Below are positions 53,410 through 64,000 of a stretch of 64,000 nt of DNA, piece by piece. The number at the start of each line of letters is the position of its first letter. Position 1 is the stretch's first letter. The stretch spans positions 3,502,501-3,566,500 of the forward strand of contig OX439004.1 in assembly GCA_949316495.1 (NCBI GenBank). The letters are read 5' to 3'. The position numbers were made by a program, and so were the translations under genes. The stretch is from Amphiduros pacificus (Eukaryota > Annelida > Polychaeta > Phyllodocida > Hesionidae). Below the pieces are notes generated by a model that was not told where the DNA came from, made no database searches, and was given only the letters and a program-made list of their open reading frames with translations.

Positions 53410-55080
53410 CTCTGTGATGTGACACAAGGCTCAGACTTTCCACCGTGCTCCCTGTGGTGTGACACAAGGCTCAGACCTTCCACCGTGCTCTCTGTGATGT
53501 GACACAAGGCTCAGACCTTCCACCATGCTCTCTGTGGTGTGACACAAGGCTCTGACCTTCCACCATGCTCTCTGTGATGTGACACAAGGCTCAGACCTTC
53601 CACCGTGCTCTCTGTGATGTGACACAAGGCTCAGACCTTCCACCGTGCTCTCTGTGATGTGACACAAGGCTCAGACCTTCCACCGTGCTCTGTGTGGTGT
53701 GACACAAGGCTCAGACCTTCCATCGTACTCTCCGTGGTGTGACACAAGGCTCAGACCTTCCACCGTGCTCCCTGTGGTGTGACACAAGGCTCAGACCTTC
53801 CATTGTGCTCTCCGTGGTGTGACACAAGGCTCAGACCTTCCACCGTGCTCCCTGTGGTGTGACACAAGGCTCAGACCTTCCACCGTGCTCCCTGTGGTGT
53901 GACACAAGGCTCAGACCTTCCATTGTGCTCTCCGTGGTGTGACACAATGCTCAGACCTTTCGTCGTACTCTCTGTGATGTGACACAAGGCTCAGACCTTC
54001 CACCGTGCTCCCTGTGGTGTGACACAAGGCTCAGACCTTTCACCGTACTCTCTGTGATGTGACACAAGGCTCAGACCTTCCACCGTGCTCCCTGTGGTGT
54101 GACACAAGGCTCAGACCTTCCACCGTGCTCTGTGTGGTGTGACACAAGGCTCAAACCTTCCATCGTACTCTCCGTGGTGTGACACAAGGCTCAGAACTTC
54201 CACTGTACTCTCTGTGATGTGACACAAGGCTCAGACCTTCCACCGTGCTCTCTGTGATGTGACACAAGGCTCAGACCTTCCACCATGCTCTCTGTGATGT
54301 GACACAAGGCTCAGACCTTCCACCGTGCTCTCTGTGGTGTGACACAAGGCTCAGACCTTCCACCGTGCTCTCTGTGATGTGACACAAGGCTCAGACCTTC
54401 CAGCGTGCTCTCTGTGGTGTGACACAAGGCTCAGACCTTCCAGCGTGCTCTCTGTGGTGTGACACAAGGCTCAGACCTTCCACCATGCTCTCTGTGGTGT
54501 GACACAAGGCTCAGACCTTCCACCGTGCTCTCTGTGATGTGACACAAGGCTCAGACCTTCCACCGTGCTCTCTGTGATGTGACACAAGGCTCAGACCTTC
54601 CACCATGCTCTCTGTGGTGTGACACAAGGCTCAGACCTTCCACCGTGCTCTCTGTGGTGTGACACAAGGCTCAGACCTTCCACCGTGCTCTCTGTGGTGT
54701 GACACAAGGCTCAGACCTTCCACCATGCTCTCTGTGGTGTGACACAAGGCTCAGACCTTCCACCGTGCTCTCTGTGATGTGACACAAGGCTCAGACCTTC
54801 CAGCGTGCTCTCTGTGATGTGACACAAGGCTCAGACCTTCCATCGTACTCTCCGTGGTGTGACACAAGGCTCAGACCTTCCACCATGCTCCCTGTGGTGT
54901 GACACAAGGCTCAGACCTTCCACCGTGCTCTCTGTGGTGTGACACAAGGCTCTGACCTTCCACCATGCTCTCTGTGGTGTGACACAAGGCTCTGACCTTC
55001 CACCATGCTCCCTGTGGTGTGACACAAGGCTCAGACCTTCCACCGTATTCTCTGTGGTGTGACACAAGGCTCAGACCTTT
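53410..55080. repeat. Minisatellite, 40-bp unit, about 41 copies, fixed length
   Basis: Unit parts are GACACAAGGCTCAGACCTTC and CACCGTGCTCTCTGTGATGT. The register never slips across 1.6 kb; only substitutions are seen (CACCATG, CATCGTA, CAGCGTG, GTGGTGT). Its edges carry diverged units (53410; 55075). Confidence 0.97.
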
Positions 55081-55379
55081 CAAGTTTCCTCTCTTCCCAG
55101 TGAAGGATAGACAGGTAGACACCTGAATCAAGGCCCAGATCTTCTGCTATGAGGTCTGTTGTGTCTGGTTTGTCTATTTTTGTTTCAGGACTCCTGAGTT
55201 TGTGTATGAGTATTCTCTACACACATGTCATAATAACACACTAGGACACGATTATTCAATTTTCCACTGTTGTGACTCATATCTGCAACAACAAAAATAG
55301 TCAACATTGGAACTCCTCTTTTTTTCCTTCCACTTTCTCTCAAGTGCCATTATAAATATATGATAAACGTTACTTGTGC

Positions 55380-55562
55380 ATCATCCAATCAGGCCTTTAC
55401 CATCCAATCAGGCCTTTACTATCCAATCAGGCCTTTACTATCCAATCAGGCCTTTATCATCCAATCAGGCCTTTATCATCCAATCAGGCCTTTACTATCC
55501 AATCAGGCCTTTATCATCCAATCAGGCCTTTATCATCCAATCAGGCCTTTATCATATTTTCA
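55380..55562. repeat. Minisatellite, 19-bp unit carrying a CCAAT box, about 10 copies
   Basis: Unit TATCCAATCAGGCCTTTAC or TCATCCAATCAGGCCTTTA. Each unit contains CCAATCA, a match to the NF-Y CCAAT consensus. The last unit runs into CAGGCCTTGACAAG, a motif resembling the MITE end at 63725. Confidence 0.95.
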
Positions 55563-55945
55563 GGCCTTGACAAGTGCTCTTAGGGCCTGACATTGCATTT
55601 TGCAGAAAGATGGTCATTCCATTGTACGTGAAGGATTTAAGAATCTGTAAAAAAACAAAATATTGATGATTTTGGGGTTCGAATATTTCTGATGTTAAGT
55701 AGTGCTTGTTCAACAAATTAAACTATTTAAGGAGAGTGATATGATGGGAAGACTGCCACAAAAGGTCATGAGATAAGTAATGATATTTTACAAAACATTT
55801 GTTTTGGCAATTGAATCTGCTTCTGAGTTGTTGCTGACCCCACCCAGTGTTTTTGAACTGCGTAACGAATGCAGAAGAAAGATCAGAACTTTAAGAAAAG
55901 GAAGTAAACATGAAATGATAAATGTTGGGTTTGTTGTGGACAGGT

Positions 55946-56905
55946 AAAAGTAGGCTTTGATATGGTCAGAGAATATGATGTCAACCTGCTTTGATAAGGT
56001 CAGAGAATATGATGTCAACCTGCATTAAAGTTGGCTTTGATATGGTCAGAGAATATGATGTCAACCTGCTTTGATAAGGTCAGAGAGTATGATGTCAACC
56101 TGCATTAAAGTTGGCTTTGATATGGTCAGAGAATATGATGTCAACCTGCATTAAAGTTGGCTTTGATATGATAACAGAATATGATGTCAACCTGCATTAA
56201 AGTTGGCTTTGATATGATAACAGAATATGATGTCAACCTGCATTAAAGTTGGCTTTGATATGATAACAGAATATGATGTCAACCTGCATTAAAGTTGGCT
56301 TTGATATGATAACAGAATATGATGTCAACCTGCATTAAAGTTGGCTTTGATATGGTCAGAGAATATGATGTCAACCTGCATTAAAGTAGGCTTTGATAAG
56401 GTCAGAGAATATGATGTCAACCTGCTTTGATATGGTCAGAGAATATGATGTCAACCTGCATTAAAGTTGGCTTTGATAAGGTCAGAGAATATGATGTCAA
56501 CCTGCTTTGATATGGTCAGAGAATATGATGTCAACCTGCATTAAGTTGGCTTTGATATGGTCAGAGAATATGATGTCAACCTGCATTAAAGTAGGCTTTG
56601 ATATGGTCAGAGAATATGATGTCAACCTGCTTTGATTTGGTCAGAGAATATGATGTCAACCTGCATTAAATTAGGCTTTGATAAGGTCAGAGAATATGAT
56701 GTCAACCTGCTTTGATAAGGTCAGAGAATATGATGTCAACCTGCATTAAAGTTGGCTTTGATATGGTCAGAGAATATGATGTCAACCTGCATTAAAATAG
56801 GCTTTGATATGGTCAGAGAATATGATGTCAACCTGCATTAAAGTAGGCTTTGGTAAGGTCAGAGAATATGATGTCAACCTGCATTAAAGTAGGCTTTGGT
56901 ATAGA
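55946..56905. repeat. Minisatellite with two unit classes (46 and 34 bp)
   Basis: The shared core is GGTCAGAGAATATGATGTCA followed by ACCTG. Long units add CATTAAAGTTGG; short units go straight to CTTTGATA. A sub-block of consecutive units near 56160-56320 has GATAACAGAAT in place of GGTCAGAGAAT, showing local expansion of one variant. Confidence 0.95.
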
Positions 56906-57456
56906 TTGGAGCCTGTAAACTTGGATGATAATCATGATGAGGGTTGTCCATACTTAATATTTGGCATGATGATGATGATGACAGGCTGACATTGGTACGG
57001 AGACAGGTGAGTACGATAGCAAACCTACAGCAGCATGTAGAGCATGGAAGTAGGTCAGACTGGTGCTTGTTCACTGGTTGTCAAGGCCTGGCCCCAGTCA
57101 GTCGACAGCGCCAGCTACTCTGGTGTCCATGGCATTGATCGAGGCCACTGACAGCATGTCCACACATGACCGACCCGCTGTTCATATCACGGGGAGGCTG
57201 CACCGATTACCATGATCAGTGCTCGCTGATATCAGTGTCAGGTGTATGGAAAGCTACGCATGGTTTGATCTGTGGCAACTTGGATAGCAACAAGCACAAG
57301 CTCCAGGTGCTGAGTGCTTCAGCTTCTGCTCACATTTACTCAGTCAATTGTTGAAATCAGTCTTCCAAATTGATTTTTCTCCAACATGTATTACTTGTCC
57401 AGATTCCATTTGAAAAATAATATTATACATTAATAGATACAGGCATAGATAACTAT

Positions 57457-58086
57457 TGGGGCATCATATCGTTGGATTTCATCGATACGATACGATACGT
57501 ATCGATGATTTATCAATATTCGATACATATCGATATTACTGAACCGAAATAGAAGAATAATTGACTGTCTTTATCGGTCCGGGTGCAAACTCCCCAAACG
57601 ACGATATATTTAATATCTTCGGCTTAAAATACACACAGAAATATTCTACGACGTGTCAACAGTAGTCCGCCTCCTATTAATAAGTGTATATCTTGCTCAA
57701 ATCGGAGAAAATGTGAATTTAACAATGCTTAAAAAAAAAATATGCATACGCAACACGAGTTCGTCATTTCGAAAACCGGAAGTGACGGGGAGAAGCTCTT
57801 ATTTTTGGCGCGAAAACGATTGGAGTGCTGTCACAACGTATTGATTCCCATTGAAATATTAATATATTGCGCAATGATGGATCCCTCAGTCGTCGTATTT
57901 ACATTTGAAAGATTAAAAAACTTACGATGCGTAAAATATCGAGTAAAAAATCTGTGTTATCATGATGATATGAGGGCCCAATTCGATACAACTAATATAT
58001 CGAAGCACCAGTTGATAATACCGGTTATCGTATCGATGTCTGTATACCGGTATATCGATAATATCGCGTACCGGTGTGATGCCCTA
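57457..58086. mobile_element. hAT-type non-autonomous DNA transposon (MITE), 630 bp
   Basis: Ends are TGGGGCATCATATCG on the left and, inverted on the right, TAGGGCATCACACCG. It is flanked on both sides by ATAACTAT (57449-57456 and 58087-58094), an exact 8-bp target-site duplication, the hAT hallmark. Subterminal regions are rich in ATCGATA and GATACGATA motifs. No transposase frame. The intact duplication suggests a fairly recent insertion. Confidence 0.88.
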
Positions 58087-58094
58087 ATAACTAT

Positions 58095-58240
58095 GAGTGT
58101 AGGGTGTGGGCTAGGAGTGTGTGGTGGGGGCTAGGAGTGTAGGGTGGGGGCTAGGAGTGTGTGGTGGGGGCTAGGAGTGTAGGGTGTGGGCTAGGAGTGT
58201 GTGGTGGGGGCTAGGAGGGTGGGGTGGGGGCTGGGAAGGT
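58095..58240. repeat. GGGCTAGGAGTGT minisatellite, about 21-22-bp unit
   Basis: Repeated GGGGGCTAGGAGTGTGTGGT and GGGTGTGGGCTAGGAGTGTA units, G-rich on the plus strand, starting directly after the hAT element's right target duplication. Confidence 0.88.
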
Positions 58241-58529
58241 GGGATTATTAAGTGAGCATTGAGTTTGACCAGATCGAGATACCAAGTGACTGAGTATGAT
58301 ATTATCAAGTTAATTTAATGTTTGACTCCATGGTCAGTAAGCTCTGACTCTTAAAATAGCACATGATCATTACTGCTAGTAAGTCTTAGCCCTGAACAAA
58401 GGAACTTCCCTTATATAGAATATGTTTTTATCATGTTAATACAATAATACTTGTTGCTGTTATTTCGTCGGACTTCAGCTGAGATTATTATAATGGGAAC
58501 TTTGGTGCAGGGTTTAGTGAAATCTTCAG

Positions 58530-58575
58530 CTATAAGTTTACGCGACAAATCCAATTGGCATCCCGCGAGAGACAA
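58530..58575 (-). mobile_element. Short relic of the LINE 3' tail
   Basis: On the minus strand it carries GGGATGCCAATTGGATTTG and CGTAAAC, related to the tails at 8935-9085 and 33988-34030. Only tens of bases remain. Confidence 0.4.
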
Positions 58576-60835
58576 TTGGTAACAGACATGTTCATTTATG
58601 TAATTGTGAGATAACGCACTGATAATCAGTTTTTAAATTGCGTTCGGACACTTGTTTATGAGTACAGGTTTTTGACCAGTCTGGCATTGATTGGTTTTCT
58701 TGATCAGAAACAATAAGCACATGAATCTGATGAAGGAGAGTGAACAAAGTCCTGATGTGCCATAAGCAATATTTCCTTAATTGATTGGGTTGAATCGACA
58801 TTGACAAGCCCTGAAGGCAACAAATTAAATTAGAAGAAAAAAAGAATAGAGTGCAGATAGAGTTACCTCCAGGGGGCATGTCTGTCTGCGTTGTTACTGG
58901 GGGTCATGGTGACCATCAGTTGGGACGTGATTATCCAGGCATGGCACCTGACCACCTGCTAACATCAATGACAGAAACAAGACACCTCCGGACAAAATTA
59001 GTGTCGTGTTGATTGCATGATAATAATGTGTGGTGAAAGGCACAGGTTATTGTGTGATTATTACGTGAAGCTGTGATGTGATTGTATGGTGTATATTGTT
59101 ATATAATATATCTATATTGTATCTGTATTGCTTGCTGTCTGGAGAAGGAGGAAAATGAATCAGGAAAATATAACCTTCCTGCTCCATTTCACAATGATAT
59201 ATATGGTTAATGCAATAATAAAATAAACAGCAGTTTATGCTGATTTTAGCATTTTTCAAAGAGAAATTAAAGTTTAATCTCAGAAATGACTTACCAAGAT
59301 GACAGGTTTTCATGGTATACAGTTTTAGGATTAATTAATGATATATTTTCCCAAGGTTTATCTTGAATTAGTTCTGTGCTTGGTACTGATTGGATCAGCA
59401 AAATTAAAAACGTCCTCTCCTAAACTTAGGGCTGTAAGTCAGCTTGCAGAATGCTTGAATTAGGTCACGCATTGAGATTTAAAGACGTATCCACACAAAA
59501 AAAAAACAAAAAAATGTGCAAAGTCTAACATAAAGAAATAAAGAAAGTATAGAATTTAATGCTTTGTTTATAATATCTTGATGATTGACATGCCTTGTAT
59601 ATATGTGAGAGTCACTGTTATGGTCATTGATTGGCTCTTCATCTCCAGCATCTCTCATTTTGATACAGCATATTTGTTAAGGTTCAAACTTGTGTATTAG
59701 AGAAATGGAGGTTCTGATCATGTATTTTGCAGGTGGGTTGTACTAGGCCTTTGCCTGAGCATCCTATTGCTTCATATGATAATATGCTGGCTGCTTTGTA
59801 AGGCTATTGATGAGTAATATGCTTGTACTTGTACTCTCTTTTTTAGAAAATACCAAGATATCTTGTAAGTACCTCACGTGTCATCAGTCAACAAATTTTA
59901 CTAAATTTGTAAAGTTTCTGAAATTAACACATTAGAAGTTCACTTTGTCACCTTCAAGTTCATTTAAATTTAATGAAATTATTTCTGTGTGTCAATATAT
60001 ATATTGAACATAAACTAACTTTGACCCCCAAAAATATGTGTTGGCTGAATATTCAACAATCACTTTTGAGATGGTAAGTCATTTGTAAATAATAATGATT
60101 TGCATTAATATTATGAGGTCACATTTTAATTATATATGTATGACACAAGTTATAATGCGCTCACCTTGTTAAATATGTTTTAAAATACTGACATGATAAA
60201 TATCACGGAATGGCAAAACTGTGACTTGTACAAAAACATGTTCAATCATATTTAAACAGTCGGGAGATTAAACAGTGAAAATGCATCAGTTTTGTTCACC
60301 ATTAAAGTCATAAATTTTATTAAGTGAAAAACTTTTCCAACCTTTCAATTGATGATTGGCACACTATATAATTTAAAGAGTATGCAACACTGATATTTAT
60401 TAACTGATGCCTTTAATGTGTCATTAAGTTATCTGGTAAGAGAAGATGTAGCATAAAAACTATTAAGTTCACCTGAGTTGAAGGAATGTATAATTAAGGT
60501 TCATATCATAGAGAGCCTAAGCGAGGTGTATATTTTGTAGTGGGAGAGAAAGAGGTCAAATAACACAAGTTATTTTAAGAAGAATTTAGTAATGCTAACT
60601 TTAAAGCCTAAGACATTTAAATTGCGTGGCAGCTTGGTCATATGAGGCTGTTGCCGGCTGCTTGATTACAAAGAGGGCTTCGTAATGTTAAATGATCAAT
60701 CCAGGTGGCTTAGTAGGGTTGGTTTGCTTGATCATACACTTATTCAGACGGAACTGTCATCTACGAGTCATTCCTCAATATAGGGATTGTTACACCTCAG
60801 CCGATTGGAATCTTGATTAGCGGAGCAAATATCAG

Positions 60836-60848
60836 AGGTCAGAGGTCA
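60836..60848 (+). promoter_or_regulatory. Perfect DR1 nuclear-receptor site
   Basis: AGGTCA G AGGTCA, two consensus half-sites with one-base spacing, as bound by RXR, HNF4 or COUP-type receptors. It lies in a non-repetitive, more GC-rich stretch (about 60620-61100) in an otherwise repeat-rich desert. A match of this length can arise by chance. Confidence 0.4.
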
Positions 60849-61679
60849 TACACGGTCAAGCGCAATGTGACAGTAATGGCCAGAAACTCCCGTCCATTGA
60901 CGACAGCAAACACGTACTGTATCAGCCCCCTGTCAGAGACTTCTCCCCTGCTCTCTGTGACTCTGTGACGGCAAGGGCCGGCCCACCCCCTCATGCCTTG
61001 TGGACATTCAGGTGGAGGCTTCATTCCTACACCCACTGTAACACTTCCTACACATTCACAACGTCAAATACACACAGTCAGGACTTGTCTTCGGGTCATC
61101 TTGACAAATCGAGATATAAATAGTCACAAGAAAGCTGAAATTTACACGAGTGAGAGCCACGGAAAATGTGGCTTGAGACCAATCTTCACAAGCAATTGAC
61201 GGAAAAGGTCCAAGTTCAAATGTTATTCAAAAAGGTATTTATATGCTTATTTTTGCCTACCAAATGTTAGACATGTTACTTGATCAATGAATGGGTTGAT
61301 GTTGACAGCAATACCTCGAGGCTTGTATTTTTATTTTGATGTTTGCAAATCACAGAATTACAGAACAAATTTGATAGAAGCAAATCGTAAAAAGTGAACT
61401 TTTATCAAGAAACTTTTATTATATTTCAGCAAATTGGATTGCCTCACAAACATGATTTCATTGAAATTCTGTTTGTTGTTTAGTATTGTGAGTAATACCC
61501 CTTGCACTGAAGGGAAAGTCAGGAAATTGGATCAGGTTGCCTCAGCCTTCATACCAGGAAGTACAGGGGAGACTCAGAGAGGAATCAGACGGCTTGACCG
61601 CTTGACCAGTCTCTGCTGCAGTGAATGCCCACAGTCTATTTTGCATTGCCATTTGGGTGTGTTCATCTCTATTATGGAG

Positions 61680-62190
61680 AGTATCCGGGGTGGACTTATA
61701 TTCTCATCTGACATCTCATTTATGGAGAGTAGCATGATTGGACTTATCTGGGATGGACTTACATTCTCAACTCCTTTATGGAGAGTTTCGGGGGTGAACT
61801 TACATTCTCAACCCCTTTATGGAGAGTTTCGGGGGTGAACTTACATTCTCAACTCCTTTATGGAGAGTTTCGGGGGTGAACTTACATTCTCAACTCCTTT
61901 ATGGAGAGTTTCGGGGGTGAACTTACATTCTTATCTCATTTGTGGAGAGTTTTGGTGGTGAACTTACATTCTCAACTCCTTTATGGAGAGTTTCGGGGGT
62001 GAACTTACATTCTTATCTCATTTGTGGAGAGTTTTGGTGGTGAACTTACATTCTCATCTCATTTGTGGAGAGTTTCGGGGGTGAACTTACATTCTCAACT
62101 CCTTTATGGAGAGTTTCGGGGGTGAACTTACATTCTCACCTCATTTGTGGAGAGTATCGGGGCTTGGACTTGCATTCTATGAATAGTATC
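61680..62190. repeat. Minisatellite, 41-bp unit, about 12 copies
   Basis: Unit parts TTTATGGAGAGTTTCGGGGG and TGAACTTACATTCTCAACTCC, with TTATCTCATTTGTGG variants. The frames it opens at 61434-61838 and 62065-62385 are repeat artefacts. Confidence 0.93.
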
Positions 62191-63383
62191 GGGGGTTGGA
62201 CTTTTCATTGTGTTTGTTTTCACTCTGAGGACTTCAGGTTGGTTTTTCTCTATTATCACCCGACACAATATTGCCAGGAGAGTGAGAGAGGACTACATAT
62301 TAGGCTTAATGATCTCCAGCTCTCCACTGTTAAGAGTGTCCAGCCCAAATACTGGACTTCCTCATCCACATCATCAGCATTTTGATGAGTGTGTCCCTTG
62401 TGAACTCATTCCTTCACTATTCTCACTGCCGAGACGAGGGTGTACCTTGCGTCGGAATGCGCTCTCCGGGCTGGAGGGCACAGACATGGCTCACAGCAAC
62501 ACTCTCCAAATACGGACGGAAGGAGGAAAACAAGAGCTCAGTGGCAGAGTTTGTGTATCGATTGTTGAGTAGCTCTTAATGCAGACATCTGCTAATGGCT
62601 TCCCATGATCCTCTCTGATGCCACACACACAGAAAACCCTCCTTTCCTGTGTCACTTCAGGGCTGGCTGTAGGAAATCCTGCTTTCCTGTGTAACATCAC
62701 CGCTTAGATTTGCTTAGATCTACAGGCATGTTGAAGTTCAAAATCCAACATAACATTCTTTACTTAATATTACATAATAAAGAATGTCAATTTGTATATT
62801 TGGTAATAACCATAATCCAGGTGTTATACTTGTGAATCATGCACTTTGGCATCTTTATCAACGTCTCTGGCCTCAGGCCTGGGACTAGTAATGTACCTTT
62901 TGGGTTTGGGCCCATTATTTAGAGATTTTATCATTCTTATATCAATATGTATATTGAGGTTAGGCTTGGGGCCCTCTTTCATCTGGCGTAAATCTGTGTA
63001 TATTTGTCATATCATTGAGGTTGTGTTATATTATAGAATGATATAAGAGATCATCATCACAAGACACAGCGTCCTTGACCACACCCAACTTTAACTTTCA
63101 AGTTCACATGCCTATTGCAAATATTATCTGAGACCAGTAGTCAACTTTTCATGATACCTGACGATATAAATAACAAGACATTGTCTGTTGTCTGAAAAGA
63201 GGGTCAAATTAGGTGAATAACAGCAGGGTAGACAGGGGTACAGGTATAGTAAGATCAACATCCCCTGACATGGCCTGGTGCATGTAAGTGGAAAGTGTGC
63301 AGGGTGGATTTGATTTGATCATATTAACAAAAAATTCGCACTCTTTTGACTAAATAGAAGTCTGGCACCAGGACTCAATGCCC

Positions 63384-63725
63384 CAGGGCTTGACATACGC
63401 ACTGGCCCGGTGGCCCGGGGCCACCAGATCCTCTGTTCGGGCCAGTGAATGCTCTGCTGTAGTGGCCCAGTTGGGCAACCATATTTTTGGTCTTTTAGTG
63501 GCCCAAACTATCATGATATTATTATTCTAATCCTTGATAAATATCATATCACGATCAATATTTGATTAGGACAAGTATCCCCCACTCAGACACTATACAG
63601 CCTTATGTACAATGCTCTTTATTGTATCACACATCCTATTATCCCTAGAAACTTCGGGCCACTACTTCTCATGCTCTGGTGGCCCAACTGGGCAACCACC
63701 ATTTTTCTCTTTATGTCAAGGCCTG
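63384..63725. mobile_element. hAT-like MITE, 342 bp
   Basis: Left end CAGGGCTTGACATA; right end inverted CAGGCCTTGACATA. Flanked by AATGCCC on both sides (63377-63383 and 63726-63732), with the eighth base differing or ambiguous. The interior repeats GGCCCA(A/G)(C/T)TGGGCAACCA in both halves. No transposase. Related ends appear at 39029 and 55560. Confidence 0.75.
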
Positions 63726-63892
63726 AATGCCCTACCTTTTTTGAAGATGAGCTGGGAATCTTTATTCCTAATATTACAAATATATGTTAACAAAAATCAA
63801 GCAGTTTGAGAACTAGTCATGGAGCGCTGGCTGGAGCGAGAAATCAATCAGTAGAACTCAACAATTCTCAACCATGTTGCATGACCAACATT

Positions 63893-63976
63893 TTTGTCCT
63901 AACCGGGATTTAAACCTTGGACCTTTAGCATGGGAGACAGACGTTTGACCAACTGAGCCACTTACCACCCCAAAAG
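63893..63976 (-). mobile_element. tRNA-like SINE head
   Basis: On the minus strand: AGTGGCTCAGTTGGTCAAAC (A box), then GGTTTAAATCCCGG (B box) with tRNA-like spacing. The B box deviates from GGTTCGA, so this is probably a SINE head or tRNA relic rather than a working tRNA gene. The body lies to the left, borders uncertain. Confidence 0.6.
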
Positions 63977-64000
63977 TGAACCAGTTCATCATTGGAAGAA

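Larger units (their letters stand above)
41342..64000. other. About 22.6 kb without a convincing coding exon
   Basis: I found only repeats, mobile elements and two weak exon-like candidates (48369 and 52731). The region is either a very long first intron of the gene starting at 41306, or intergenic. The open frames here come from tandem arrays or are short and lack family resemblance. Confidence 0.55.

Noticed and set aside
53431-55131. Frames reading RALCHTTESTVEGLSLVSHH
   Set aside because: 40-bp minisatellite. The unit length is not a multiple of three, so all three frames look alike; not a protein.
56990-57012. Exon end at CAG before GTGAGT
   Set aside because: A good-looking donor, but every upstream frame from the ATG cluster meets a stop within a few codons. 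At most an untranslated exon.
61434-62385. Frames reading LHSQPLYGEFRG and similar
   Set aside because: 41-bp minisatellite and flanks.
63893-63976. A functional tRNA gene
   Set aside because: The B box is GGTTTAAATCC rather than GGTTCGANTCC and I could not fold a full cloverleaf by eye; a SINE head is more likely.

Overview
This is animal nuclear DNA, AT-rich and loaded with repeats. Intron-rich orthologues of conserved animal genes (EEFSEC, HMCES, WDR47) sit among many minisatellites, short tRNA-derived SINEs, MITEs and broken LINE pieces. Intron sizes, protein divergence from the vertebrate proteins as I remember them, and the SINE bodies suggest a lophotrochozoan, most likely a mollusc. 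That is an inference from style, not a database match. I saw no bacterial, plasmid or viral genes.

Layout. (1) 1-8.0 kb, minus strand: the 5' part of a WDR47 (nemitin) gene, with exon 1 at 6434-7985 and a phase-compatible Pro/Ser/Thr-rich exon at 3335-3652. The WD40 exons are not visible and probably lie beyond the left edge. (2) 8.5-30.9 kb, plus strand: a complete EEFSEC gene (selenocysteine-specific elongation factor). Its seven coding exons join in phase to 573 residues. It is divergent from WDR47, with 556 bp between start codons. Its second intron is 17.4 kb and holds about 5.6 kb of a 27-bp minisatellite with duplicated interruption blocks, a 1.3-kb fold-back palindrome, three further minisatellites, and a nested same-strand two-exon gene (23839-25232) for a secreted, 16-cysteine protein of no recognised family. 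(3) 30.9-34.4 kb: convergent intergenic DNA with LINE fragments. (4) 34.5-40.6 kb, minus strand: a complete HMCES gene (SRAP-domain abasic-site shield) of eight coding exons and 337 residues, including a 20-base first coding exon and a tandem duplication over its C-terminal codons. (5) 41.3 kb to the end: a divergent plus-strand first exon of an unknown gene, then about 22.6 kb without a convincing coding exon. This stretch may be one long first intron with candidate alternative start exons, or intergenic DNA. It holds eight minisatellite arrays, two hAT-type MITEs with visible target-site duplications, SINEs and a perfect DR1 nuclear-receptor half-site pair.

The three conserved genes are not a pathway. 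EEFSEC serves selenoprotein translation, HMCES protects abasic sites in DNA, and WDR47 acts on microtubules. The window's most unusual content is its repeat architecture and the nested cysteine-rich gene. Exon borders come from reading GT/AG sites, phase and recalled family sequence; no alignment program or transcript data were used.
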